From positions 31,097 to 95,096 of the forward strand of contig JADHTB010000015.1 in assembly GCA_016776605.1 (NCBI GenBank): a stretch of DNA of 64,000 nt. Reading direction: 5' to 3'. The stretch is from Alphaproteobacteria bacterium (GTDB taxonomy: Bacteria > Pseudomonadota > Alphaproteobacteria > GCA-2731375). Below, one piece after another: positions 8,613 to 16,370 of this stretch. Under the pieces are notes generated by a model. The model made no database searches and had not been told where the DNA came from. It was given only the letters and a program-made list of their open reading frames with translations. Positions within the stretch are counted from its first letter, which is position 1. Each line of letters starts with the position of its first letter. A program made the translations under genes and the position numbers.

Positions 8613-9763
8613 CCTCGCGACGGCAGGACCACGATGGCGGTGCCTTGGATCGATAGTTCTTCGTCCTGATTGGTGGCGGCGTGGGTAATCTCGACGCAAT
8701 TGCGGCCCTGATCGTCAACGAATTTCTTGCTGACCTCACCGTTGATGTACAGCACGTCGCCCTCGGGGTTATGGCGGCGGATGCGGCATTTGTGGTTGGC
8801 CAGGAAACCGTCATCGCCCATCCAGTTGGTGATGTGGTGGGTCAGCCATGAATTGCGCTCGGGGCCGTAATCGTACGCGCCGGGCGCCCCCACCTCGGTG
8901 GCGAAGTCGTTTTCCCAATGCACTCGCTCGGGGCAGTCGGGAATGTTGAAGCGGTTGGCGATGCCCAGGCCCGGATGGCGGTGGACCTGCTGCCAGGCCA
9001 GCTTGTTAGCGCGGATATACAGCCCACCCCAGCCTTGGGCGTAGGCGATGAAGCCGGTCACGGTCATCGGGCCTTTCAGCATGGTCGGCAGTTTTTCACC
9101 CACCGTCACATCCTCGTAGTAACGGGTTTCCCCGCCACGCACCTGTTCCTGGGCATAGTGGCGGAAGATATCGACCAGTTCGTCGTCGCTGTAGGTCAAT
9201 TGGCCTTTGGTCGCCGCCGCGTATTTGGTGCCCTGTTCCCGCGCTTTGTCCCGTTCCGTGCGGAAGCACCAGCTATCCGCGCTGGCCACGTTGTCGCCGT
9301 CCTGATTATAGAATTCCACGTGATAGATCTGTTGGACGGCGCGGCCGGAAAAGCGGGTTTCGTGGGGGATCAATTCCTTTAACCAGGCCTCGCAGTTGAT
9401 TTCATCGTTGCGGCGTACGGGTTTGTGCCAGTGCCAGTCGGCCCCGGCCCACATGGCGTGGATGCCCGGCAGGCCGCCCACATAGCCCGAGATTATCCGG
9501 TTGGTGGCGAACAGAAAACTGGGCAGGGCGATCAGGCCGCCATATTGGCTTTTGGCGGCGTAGGCGGGATCGCACCACAGGGGATTGTCATCGCCGATGC
9601 CGTTGGCGTAGTGGCGGATGTTGTCTCGCGTCGCCTCGTAACACCAGGGCTCCGGCATGGTTTCGATCTTGACGCCGATGCGCTTTTGCAGATCTTCCAC
9701 GCCGCGCTCGGTGATTTTCGGGAAACGGCCCGTGCTTTCCTCAATGGTGCTTTCGTTATTCAT
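8609..9763 (-). CDS. MaoC-family double hot-dog acyl-CoA hydratase/dehydratase
   Basis: A 384-residue protein with two hot-dog halves. The first has YEATRDNIRHYANGIGDDNPLW and GGLIALPSFLFA, the FAS1-like dehydratase pattern where Asp and a nearby polar residue act on the 3-hydroxyacyl thioester. The second half begins at about 200 with YEDVTVGEKLP and contains the HWENDFATEVGAPGAYDYG stretch of MaoC relatives. It likely hydrates an enoyl-CoA or dehydrates a 3-hydroxyacyl-CoA. It lies 3 bases downstream of a CoA ligase gene on the same strand, so ligase and hydratase probably act consecutively. Its end overlaps the end of the convergent ComE-like gene by four bases. Confidence 0.8.
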   Translation of the reverse strand: MNNESTIEESTGRFPKITERGVEDLQKRIGVKIETMPEPWCYEATRDNIRHYANGIGDDNPLWCDPAYAAKSQYGGLIALPSFLFATNRIISGYVGGLPGIHAMWAGADWHWHKPVRRNDEINCEAWLKELIPHETRFSGRAVQQIYHVEFYNQDGDNVASADSWCFRTERDKAREQGTKYAAATKGQLTYSDDELVDIFRHYAQEQVRGGETRYYEDVTVGEKLPTMLKGPMTVTGFIAYAQGWGGLYIRANKLAWQQVHRHPGLGIANRFNIPDCPERVHWENDFATEVGAPGAYDYGPERNSWLTHHITNWMGDDGFLANHKCRIRRHNPEGDVLYINGEVSKKFVDDQGRNCVEITHAATNQDEELSIQGTAIVVLPSRG

Positions 9764-9766
9764 GGT

Positions 9767-11323
9767 CTACTCCTGTCTCGCGGCCGCTTCGCGGTCCCGC
9801 AGAATTTTCCGGTTTACCTTGCCCGCCGGCGTCTTCGGTAATTCGTCCGTGAAGGCGACGATGCGGGGATATTCGTGGCGGCTTAAATTTTCCTGGGCGA
9901 ATTTTTGCAATTCCGTGATGAAGTCATCATCGCCATTTCGCCCGCTGACGATGAAGGCCTTGACCACCAGGCCGCGGACCGCGTCCGGCGCGCCAATCGC
10001 GGCGGCTTCCAGCACGTCGGGATGCTTCAACAATGTATCCTCGATCTCCATGGCGCTCATGGTCCAGCCGGCGGAGATAATGACGTCGTCCGCCCGGCCG
10101 CCATGGAAATAATAGCCGTCCGCGTCCATGTGGCCGCGATCCTTGGTGGGAAACCAGCCGTCCCGGCGCATGACCATGATTTCGCCTACCTCGTTGGCTG
10201 CGCAGGGCTTGCCATCCGGGTCCAGGATCGCCACCTCCTGGCCGGGCATGGGCAGGCCCAGGGCGCCCAGCTTTGGCGGCAGGTCCCCGGCGCCGGGATA
10301 ACTGCCCAGCAGTACGCCGACTTCCGTGGTGCCGTAGAAACTGCCCGGATATTGGCCAAAGGTTTGCTTGGCCCAATGGGCGGTATCCGTATCCATGGGC
10401 TCGCCGGTGAAGCTCAACTTGTCCAATGTGAAACTATGGCGGCCGGCGCTGCCGGCGTTCTTCATCATACGGTAGTGGGTCGCTGCCGCCGACAGATTGG
10501 TAATCTCGAATTCTTCCAGCGCGGCCATCAGACGCTCTGGGTCGAACTTGCCGGCATAGCTGGCCGTGGTAACGCCCAGGGCGTGGGGCGCCAGAGTGCC
10601 GTGCCACAGGCCATGGCCCCAGGCCGTGGATGACGGGCACATGAAGCGGTCGCCGGGCCGAATGCCGGTGCCATACAGGGTCGCCAGCATGACGGTGACG
10701 ATGGACTGGTGCCGGTGCCTGACCGCATCGGGCAACTCCCGCGTGGTGCCGGAAGTGTATTGGTACATGGCCATGTCGCTGCCGGAGGTGTTCATCTCAA
10801 ACGCGGTTTCGTGGTTTTCCAGCATGGCCATGAAATCACCGTCCGCGATGGCCACAGCACAGCCCGCATCCGGGGCCAACGCCGCCTTTTCAGGTGCCAG
10901 CAATAACAGTTTCGGCTGGCAGTCGCCGACCCGCAGGCGCAGGCCCTCCGGCCCGAACAGGGTAAACAGCGGCACCGCCACGCAACCCGCCTTCATGGCG
11001 CCGTACAGGGCGGCATAGAACGGCAATGACGGCTCCACCATCAAGGCAACCCGGTCGCCCGGGCCGATGCCCTGGGTGCGCAAATAATTGGCATAGCGTC
11101 CGGACCAATCGGACAGCTCGCCATAAGTGAAGTTTTCCGAACCGCCATCGGCAATAGCAATGCGCACGGCCATCCGGTCACGGGGATGGCGGTCCAGGCA
11201 TTCGTGGGCGATGTTCAACGAGGCGCGGTCGCCATCGAACAATTCCCATAGCCGATCCTTGGAACAAAAGCGCTGGGCGTCGGCGTAACTGCTGTAATCG
11301 GTCAGCATGGGCATGCGGGGCAT
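9767..11323 (-). CDS. AMP-forming acyl-CoA synthetase (benzoate-CoA ligase-like) with variant P-loop
   Basis: A 518-residue ANL-superfamily adenylate-forming enzyme. FYGTTEVGVLLGSYPGAG (motif A5), the DxxxxxxDG region KDRGHMDADGYYFHGGRADD (A7/A8) and the C-terminal catalytic Lys in TPAGKVNRKIL are all present. The phosphate-binding A3 motif at about 190-200 reads TSGTTRELPDA instead of the usual TSGTTGxPKG, so the normal Gly and Lys are missing. It should activate a carboxylic acid to its CoA ester, probably aromatic or short-chain. It is the first gene of a two-gene operon with the MaoC protein and is divergent from an IclR regulator 85 bases away. Confidence 0.85.
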   Translation of the reverse strand: MPRMPMLTDYSSYADAQRFCSKDRLWELFDGDRASLNIAHECLDRHPRDRMAVRIAIADGGSENFTYGELSDWSGRYANYLRTQGIGPGDRVALMVEPSLPFYAALYGAMKAGCVAVPLFTLFGPEGLRLRVGDCQPKLLLLAPEKAALAPDAGCAVAIADGDFMAMLENHETAFEMNTSGSDMAMYQYTSGTTRELPDAVRHRHQSIVTVMLATLYGTGIRPGDRFMCPSSTAWGHGLWHGTLAPHALGVTTASYAGKFDPERLMAALEEFEITNLSAAATHYRMMKNAGSAGRHSFTLDKLSFTGEPMDTDTAHWAKQTFGQYPGSFYGTTEVGVLLGSYPGAGDLPPKLGALGLPMPGQEVAILDPDGKPCAANEVGEIMVMRRDGWFPTKDRGHMDADGYYFHGGRADDVIISAGWTMSAMEIEDTLLKHPDVLEAAAIGAPDAVRGLVVKAFIVSGRNGDDDFITELQKFAQENLSRHEYPRIVAFTDELPKTPAGKVNRKILRDREAAARQE

Positions 11324-11386
11324 ACTGGGGAACCTAGGTTAAGACGGCTTCGGAAAGATTATGGACCTGGACAAAATTGTCAATGC

Positions 11387-11409
11387 ACAATATTGTTGTC
11401 TATAGACAA
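11387..11409. promoter_or_regulatory. Two adjacent palindromes, probable IclR-type operator
   Basis: ACAATATTGT (11387-11396) is a perfect 10-bp palindrome, directly followed by TTGTCTATAGACAA (11396-11409), a perfect 14-bp palindrome that runs into the ATG of the IclR gene. The region lies between divergent ligase and regulator genes, so autoregulation plus control of the ligase/MaoC operon is the simple reading. Binding is inferred, not shown. Confidence 0.6.
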
Positions 11410-12206
11410 TGAAAGCGCACATGCCTGAAACCACAGCAACCCATCCGACCGGTCCGGCGCGGCCGGTGACGGCGGTCAGCCGGGCGGCCGGGATTTTGCG
11501 CCACTTGGGCCGCAGCCAGGCCCCAATGGGGGTCAACCGTATCGCCCGCGACCTGGGCTTGATACCCAGCACCGCGTTGCATATTTTACGCACTTTGGCG
11601 CACGAGGATCTGGTGGTGTTCGATCCCAATACGAAACGCTACAGCCTGGGCGTCGGTATACTTGGCATCGCGCGGGATCTGTTGAGCCGGGGTGGTTTCG
11701 TGCCGGCGGTACAGGGCCATTTGGAAGCCATTGCCGCTGCCTTTGACGTCACCACCGTGGCTGTTGAACTGGATGGTCACGATCATATGGTGGTGGCGGG
11801 TCTGGCCCGGTCGCGTTTGGATTTGAGCATCCACGTCAACATTGGCAGCCATTTCCCGGCCCTGATTTCGGCCACCGGGCGTTGTGTCGCGGCGCAAAAC
11901 AATTGGGACCGGGCCGAGTTGTCCTGCCGTTTCAAAAAGCTACGTTGGCAAAACGCACCCACATTCGAAACCTGGATGGCCGAGATCGCGGCGGCCCGGC
12001 GGGACGGCTTCGCTATCGATGACGGCAATTATATTCGCGGCATCATCATTCTAGCCGCCCCCATTGCGCAATTATCGGGGGCAGCCGGCGCACCCAGCCG
12101 GGCCGTGGTTGCCGTTGGTCTGGCGGCGCAATTGAACAGCCGTCAACGCCAGGACCTGGCGCGAAGGTTGCGCTCCGTGGCCGACAGTCTGGCTGATGTT
12201 TCATGA
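11409..12206 (+). CDS. IclR-family transcriptional regulator
   Basis: A 265-residue regulator. Residues about 22-85 form the winged helix-turn-helix (VSRAAGILRHLGR, GVNRIARDLGLIPSTALHILRTLA, KRYSLGVGIL). The rest is the IclR effector-binding GAF-like domain, including the HFPALISATGRCVAA core. Two start codons are in frame, ATG 11409 and ATG 11421. Neither has a clear Shine-Dalgarno, and the first overlaps a palindrome, so the mRNA may be leaderless or the second start used. It is divergent from the CoA ligase/MaoC operon, which it most likely controls in response to an acid or CoA-pathway metabolite. Confidence 0.9.
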   Translation: MKAHMPETTATHPTGPARPVTAVSRAAGILRHLGRSQAPMGVNRIARDLGLIPSTALHILRTLAHEDLVVFDPNTKRYSLGVGILGIARDLLSRGGFVPAVQGHLEAIAAAFDVTTVAVELDGHDHMVVAGLARSRLDLSIHVNIGSHFPALISATGRCVAAQNNWDRAELSCRFKKLRWQNAPTFETWMAEIAAARRDGFAIDDGNYIRGIIILAAPIAQLSGAAGAPSRAVVAVGLAAQLNSRQRQDLARRLRSVADSLADVS

Positions 12207-12233
12207 CCCCGGCCTGCGTGTTATGACAGAACC

Positions 12234-13154
12234 ATGGAGCAGGGAATAAAGAACCAGCCGGCCAATGACCCGCCCGAGGGCTATCAATCCTTCGCCCACA
12301 ACGGATCGTTTGGCGATTGCATCGGGCCTTTCTATTTCCGCCCGGAGGCAACGGGCGGTTTTCGCTATGTCTTTCGCAGCGCTGGCGTGCACGCCAACCC
12401 AAATGGCGTGACCCACGGCGGCGCGCTATATAGTTTCGCCGATCACATCACCGGTCATGCGGTGGTGCATACGACCAAGCGGCTGTGCGCCACGATCAAA
12501 TTCAAGGTCGAATATCTTGCCCCCGCGCCCCTGGATAGCCTGATCGAAGGGCAAGTGGATTTATTGCGCGTCACCCGCACCTTGGTGTTCCTGCGGGTGC
12601 GCCTCTTCGCGGCCGACCGTACCCTGATGACCGCCAATGGCACTTACAAACTATTTGCCCCCTACGAACCTGGCCAGTATGGCGCCGCGAAACCATCCCC
12701 CCCGCCGCTCGATGACATAAGACCACCGGTTCCAGGCGGCTTTCGACCTTTTCCCAACCAGGCAGCCTACGCCGAGCTATGTGGCCCTACGCACTACCGC
12801 CGCCTGGATAATGGCGGCTTCATCAACGGTTTTCAGTCCAGGGCGCGGCATGACAACACCAACAAGGTCGTTCATGGCGGCGTCATCTTTACCTTCGCCG
12901 ACGACTTCATGGGCCGGGCCGCCTCGGGCGTGGCGCGGCGCTATGCCACCACGGTGGCCATGAATGTGGAATATCTGTCGCCCGGACCGCTGGATGCCTG
13001 GATCGAGGGCACGGCGGAAATCAGTCACCTGGACGATGACTTGGCCTTTGTCCGGGGCCGCGTTTTTCACGCCGACCGTACCCTTCTAACCGCCGACGGC
13101 GTCTGGCGGTTGTTGCAACCTTATGTAAAGGCAGAGCCGGAGGCGGCAAAATGA
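12234..13154 (+). CDS. Tandem PaaI-type hot-dog thioesterase
   Basis: A 306-residue protein made of two homologous PaaI-like hot-dog domains. The first (about 20-145) carries VTHGGALYSFADH and the second (about 165-295) carries VVHGGVIFTFADDFMG; both have the HGG plus acidic residue pattern of acyl-CoA thioesterases. Each half also repeats the VEYL(A/S)PxPLD and FxADRTLxTA(N/D)G motifs, so the gene arose by internal duplication. It should hydrolyse acyl- or aryl-CoA thioesters in the cytoplasm. It starts 27 bases after the IclR gene on the same strand and may be cotranscribed with it. No strong ribosome site is visible. Confidence 0.8.
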   Translation: MEQGIKNQPANDPPEGYQSFAHNGSFGDCIGPFYFRPEATGGFRYVFRSAGVHANPNGVTHGGALYSFADHITGHAVVHTTKRLCATIKFKVEYLAPAPLDSLIEGQVDLLRVTRTLVFLRVRLFAADRTLMTANGTYKLFAPYEPGQYGAAKPSPPPLDDIRPPVPGGFRPFPNQAAYAELCGPTHYRRLDNGGFINGFQSRARHDNTNKVVHGGVIFTFADDFMGRAASGVARRYATTVAMNVEYLSPGPLDAWIEGTAEISHLDDDLAFVRGRVFHADRTLLTADGVWRLLQPYVKAEPEAAK

Positions 13155-13343
13155 ACATTCCCTTCAGCCGTTAGAACATCGGCGCGGCAAGGATAAGGAC
13201 CGCCTGCCCGCGGAACGCCGGCATCACGGTTAAAGGCTATCCGATCGATAGGGTGACGGCGGTCACCTCCCCTGCCGTAGCGTTGCTGTAAACTGACATG
13301 AAGACATTAGGTCATGGCGCTTGCCGCCGTACGGAGGATGTCA

Positions 13344-13814
13344 ATGAATGCAGTATTGAAAAGTTTCGTGGCCGCCCTGCTGGTGGTGCTGGCCTGCCTT
13401 TATGCCGCTCCCGGCCAGGCGGCGCGGATTGATGTGACCGACGTCATCTTCGATGCGGTGGAGAAGCGCCTGATCCGCGAATATTTTGCACCCCAGGACC
13501 GCAAAGGCCAGACCAAGAGCGATAAAGAGCCTCGCGGAAAAGGTAAAAAGAACCAACACGGCAAAAAGGGTCGGCCTCCTGGTTTGCCTCCGGGCCTGGC
13601 GAAGCGGGGCGGTTTGCCGCCGGGACTGGCAAAACGCCAACAGCTTCCGCCTGGGCTGGCCAGGCGTGATCTGCCCAATGGCCTACTTGCCATTCTACCC
13701 ACCGCCGCCGCGGGGACAGAGCGGCTAGTCGTCGGCAACAACGTGGTCCTGATCCAGAAAGCGACCGGGATTGTCCTGGATATCCTATCGGATGTGGGCG
13801 GGCAGACCCGATAG
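13344..13814 (+). CDS. Small secreted basic protein with LPPGLAKR repeats, function unknown
   Basis: I do not recognise a characterised family. The ATG at 13344 is preceded by GGAGG (13333-13337); an upstream in-frame ATG at 13314 lacks one. The 156-residue product starts with a signal peptide (hydrophobic core AALLVVLACLYAAPGQA). A short segment, DVIFDAVEKRLIREYF, is followed by a Lys-rich linker and three copies of a PPGLAKR-type unit (about residues 82-108). The C-terminus, RLVVGNNVVLIQKATGIVLDIL, resembles the RcnB-like tail of small envelope proteins with the same Pro-Pro-Gly-Leu repeats. It should be periplasmic. No operon partner is obvious. Confidence 0.65.
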   Translation: MNAVLKSFVAALLVVLACLYAAPGQAARIDVTDVIFDAVEKRLIREYFAPQDRKGQTKSDKEPRGKGKKNQHGKKGRPPGLPPGLAKRGGLPPGLAKRQQLPPGLARRDLPNGLLAILPTAAAGTERLVVGNNVVLIQKATGIVLDILSDVGGQTR

Positions 13815-13832
13815 TCAGCCAGATGGTAGGTC

Positions 13833-14237
13833 ATGAAAGATAGCTTTAATCTGCCTAAACGGCCCGGCGCCTACGCATTGTTGCTCGAACTGTCGCAACC
13901 CTTCACGCTGCCCATTGCCCGGCTGGGACGGCCCACCCTTGCCCCTGGCCATTATGTCTATTGCGGCAGTGCCTATGGGCCGGGGGGCCTGGCGGCGCGC
14001 GTTGGGCGCCATTTGCGCCGCGGCAAAGCCATTCGCTGGCATGTGGATCATCTGACCGAAACGGGCAAGGTGCTGGATGTATTGTGCGTGCCGGACGGCT
14101 CTGAATGCGAATTGGTCCGGCGCCTGGCCCGAATGGCGGATGCCGGCGCACCGGTCGCCGGCTTTGGCAGCAGCGATTGCCAGCAATGCAGCTCTCACCT
14201 ATTGTCAGTGTCAACTAAATTTGTCCTCACCGCCTGA
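13833..14237 (+). CDS. GIY-YIG/DUF123-family protein
   Basis: A 134-residue protein of the DUF123 branch of GIY-YIG nuclease-like domains. GAYALLLEL supplies the first strand (GIY-like) and GHYVYCGSAYGPGGLAARVGRH the second (YIG-like), with the conserved Arg within RVGRHLR. CDCQ-like cysteines near the C-terminus (SDCQQCSSHL) are common in this family, as is the RWHVDHLT motif. Homologues occur alone or fused to endonuclease III, so a role in DNA handling is assumed but untested. It lies 18 bases after the secreted repeat protein gene. Confidence 0.8.
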   Translation: MKDSFNLPKRPGAYALLLELSQPFTLPIARLGRPTLAPGHYVYCGSAYGPGGLAARVGRHLRRGKAIRWHVDHLTETGKVLDVLCVPDGSECELVRRLARMADAGAPVAGFGSSDCQQCSSHLLSVSTKFVLTA

Positions 14238-14258
14238 CTGAATTGACGAGTTCGCGCC

Positions 14259-15260
14259 ATGGTGCTTGCCAAATTTCCACGCCTGCCGCTGGCCCATCTG
14301 CCGACGCCGCTGGAGCCTTTGCCCCGCCTGAGCGCGCATCTGGGTGGGCCGCGCATTCTGGTCAAGCGGGACGACTGCACCGGCCTGGCCCTGGGCGGCA
14401 ACAAGACGCGCAAACTGGAATTTCTGATGGCCGAGGCCCGGGACCAGGGCGCCGATACCATTGTGACCATTGGCGGCGTGCAATCGAACCACGTGCGCCA
14501 GACCGCCGCCGCCGCCGCCCAGGCGGGCCTGTCCTGCCATCTGGTGCTGGCCCGCGCCGTGCCGTGGGACGAACCGGCCTACGAAATTTCCGGCAACGTG
14601 CAATTGGACCATCTGCTTGGCGCGCAAGTGCATCTGCTGCCCGGCGGCACCGACCGCGGTGGCGCCCTGCGGCGGATAGAAAAGGCGTTGCGGTCTCAGG
14701 GGCGAAATCCGTATGTCATTCCCACCGGTGGTTCGAACCCCACGGGCGCTCTGGGTTATGTGGCCTGCGCCATGGAACTGGAAGAGCAGGCCGGGGCCAG
14801 GGGCGAGAAAATTGATTATCTGATCCATGCGACGGGCAGCGGCGGCACCCAGGCCGGTCTTGTCGCCGGCTTCCATGTCCTGGGCAGCCAAATCCAGACC
14901 CTTGGCATCGAGATCACGGCGGATGCGGAGGATATATCCACCAAAGTGCAGACAATCACGCGGGATACGGCCCGTCTGCTGGGACAGGGCAAACCCCCGC
15001 CCAACGAGGTTTCGCAAGTGATCGCGGGCTATGCGGGCAGCGCCTACGGTATGCCGACGGAACAGATGCGCGCGGCGGTTCGTCTGGCGGCACGGCTGGA
15101 AGGCTTGATCCTGGACCCGGTTTATACCGGCAAGGCCATGGCGGGGCTGATCGACCTGGTCCGCCAGGGGCGCTTCTCCGCCGATCAGACCATCGTCTTC
15201 CTGCACACCGGCGGCGCGCCGGGTCTGTTCGGCTATACCAGCTATTTCCAGGACGAATAG
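14259..15260 (+). CDS. D-cysteine desulfhydrase / L-cysteate sulfo-lyase family PLP enzyme
   Basis: A 333-residue fold-type II PLP enzyme of the ACC deaminase/D-cysteine desulfhydrase family. LGGNKTRKLEFL holds the PLP Lys at residue 49, IVTIGGVQSNHVRQTAAAAA is the substrate-binding loop and THATGSGGTQAG-like HATGSGGTQAGLVAG binds the phosphate. FLHTGGAPGLFGY closes the site. Known activities are D-cysteine desulfhydrase (DcyD) and L-cysteate sulfo-lyase (CuyA); they are hard to tell apart by eye. Either would give pyruvate, ammonia and sulfide or sulfite. The stop codon is part of a 16-bp tandem duplication and a repeat follows. Confidence 0.85.
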   Translation: MVLAKFPRLPLAHLPTPLEPLPRLSAHLGGPRILVKRDDCTGLALGGNKTRKLEFLMAEARDQGADTIVTIGGVQSNHVRQTAAAAAQAGLSCHLVLARAVPWDEPAYEISGNVQLDHLLGAQVHLLPGGTDRGGALRRIEKALRSQGRNPYVIPTGGSNPTGALGYVACAMELEEQAGARGEKIDYLIHATGSGGTQAGLVAGFHVLGSQIQTLGIEITADAEDISTKVQTITRDTARLLGQGKPPPNEVSQVIAGYAGSAYGMPTEQMRAAVRLAARLEGLILDPVYTGKAMAGLIDLVRQGRFSADQTIVFLHTGGAPGLFGYTSYFQDE

Positions 15261-15283
15261 TCCAGCTGACGAATAGTCCAGCT
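15252..15283. repeat. 16-bp perfect tandem duplication at a gene end
   Basis: GACGAATAGTCCAGCT occurs twice in a row (15252-15267, 15268-15283). The first copy contains the last codons and TAG stop of the desulfhydrase gene. The second abuts the truncated intergenic repeat R2. Confidence 0.95.
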
Positions 15284-15314
15284 AGAGCATTCTCATTAAT
15301 TCGGAATTGCCCTA
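15284..15314. repeat. Dispersed palindromic intergenic repeat, truncated copy R2
   Basis: A 31-bp remnant: AGAGCATTC at the left and GAATTGCCCTA at the right. Read on the minus strand it matches the left arm of R4 (CAATTCCGAATTAATGAG) directly joined to a GAATGCTCT end, so the inner hairpin and right arm are deleted. It supplies the TAG stop (15314-15312) of the minus-strand SDR gene. Confidence 0.75.
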
Positions 15315-16103
15315 ACCGGTGGCGGTGATGCCGCCATCAACCACGATTTCGGCGCCGGTCATGAAACTTGAGGCGTCCGAGGCGAGAAATAGAATGGCGT
15401 TGGCTATATCGATGGGCTGGCCCAGGCGGCCTATGGGGTGCATTTGGCGCATTTTTTCCATCGCCGCCTTTTGCCCCGCTGCATCCCGGTGCGCCACCAA
15501 AGCCTCGACCATGGGCGTTTCGATGGTGCCGGGATGGACCGAATTTACCCGCACGTTATAGCCGTAGTGGGCCGCCTCCATCGCGGCCGCCTTGGTCATC
15601 AAACACACCCCGCCTTTCGAACCGCAATAGGCGATCTGACGCATATAGCCCCGCAGGCCGGCGATTGAGGAGATGTTGATGATGGAGCCGCCTCCAGAAT
15701 CCCGCATCGCCGGCATGGCATATTTGATGCCCAGGAAAACGCCATCCAGGTTTACCGCCATGACTTTCCGAAAATCCGCCAGGCTGGTATCGACGATCTT
15801 GGCGACCAGTTCAATGCCCGCGCCGTTGAGCAGGATATGCAGGCCGCCAAATTGCGCCACTACCGCCGCCACCGCCGCCTCCCACGAAGCTTCGGAAGTT
15901 ACATCCAGTGTAAAATGCGCGGCCCGGCCCCCGGCCGTGGTAATCATCGCCGCGTTTGCCGCCCCGCCTTCGGCGTCTATGTCAGCGATGGCGACCGCCG
16001 CGCCCTTGGCCGCCAATAACCGCGCTGTTTCGGCGCCAATGCCGGAAGCACCGCCGGTAACCAAGGCCACTTTTCCATTCAAATCATAAGTCGCATTCGT
16101 CAT
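15312..16103 (-). CDS. SDR-family NAD(P)-dependent oxidoreductase
   Basis: A 263-residue classical short-chain dehydrogenase. VTGGASGIGAETARLLA is the TGxxxGxG cofactor loop, Asp in VAIADIDAEGG favours NAD(H), LLNGAG corresponds to NNAG, and the catalytic set is Ser in NISSIAG with Tyr and Lys in YCGSKGG. VHPGTIETPM follows as usual. It would oxidise or reduce a secondary alcohol or ketone; the substrate is not predictable. It is divergent from the TRAP transporter operon across 267 bases and could act on the imported substrate. Confidence 0.9.
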   Translation of the reverse strand: MTNATYDLNGKVALVTGGASGIGAETARLLAAKGAAVAIADIDAEGGAANAAMITTAGGRAAHFTLDVTSEASWEAAVAAVVAQFGGLHILLNGAGIELVAKIVDTSLADFRKVMAVNLDGVFLGIKYAMPAMRDSGGGSIINISSIAGLRGYMRQIAYCGSKGGVCLMTKAAAMEAAHYGYNVRVNSVHPGTIETPMVEALVAHRDAAGQKAAMEKMRQMHPIGRLGQPIDIANAILFLASDASSFMTGAEIVVDGGITATG

Positions 16104-16370
16104 GCCGCTGGGTCCCTGTGTGATTACTTGTCCAATGCCGGCCTAATATATAGCGCGGTCAATCTACCTGCGCGCTGATTACTTGGCATTTTGCACTACA
16201 AAATCAACCTCTTGCCGCGTAATTCTATTCGGTCTTCCCGTGCGCGCGTTATGTATTTGTTACAGACTGTAGGGTTGCCGTAATTATCAAGACTGCAATC
16301 ACGTGGTGGTTGCCTTGGCCGTCCCAGTCCATTACGCTCCGTCGTCATCATAATTAATTGGGAGGCTAAA
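16104..16370. other. Divergent intergenic region between SDR and TRAP operon
   Basis: No gene is seen. A 10-bp direct repeat TGATTACTTG occurs at 16121-16130 and 16176-16185, 55 bases apart on the same strand, and could be a regulator site. A good ribosome site (GGGAGG) precedes dctP. No convincing -35/-10 pair can be fixed by eye. Confidence 0.5.

Noticed and set aside
15252..15283. Possible attachment site or target-site duplication of a mobile element
   Set aside because: The two copies are adjacent with nothing between them, and no integrase or transposase is present.
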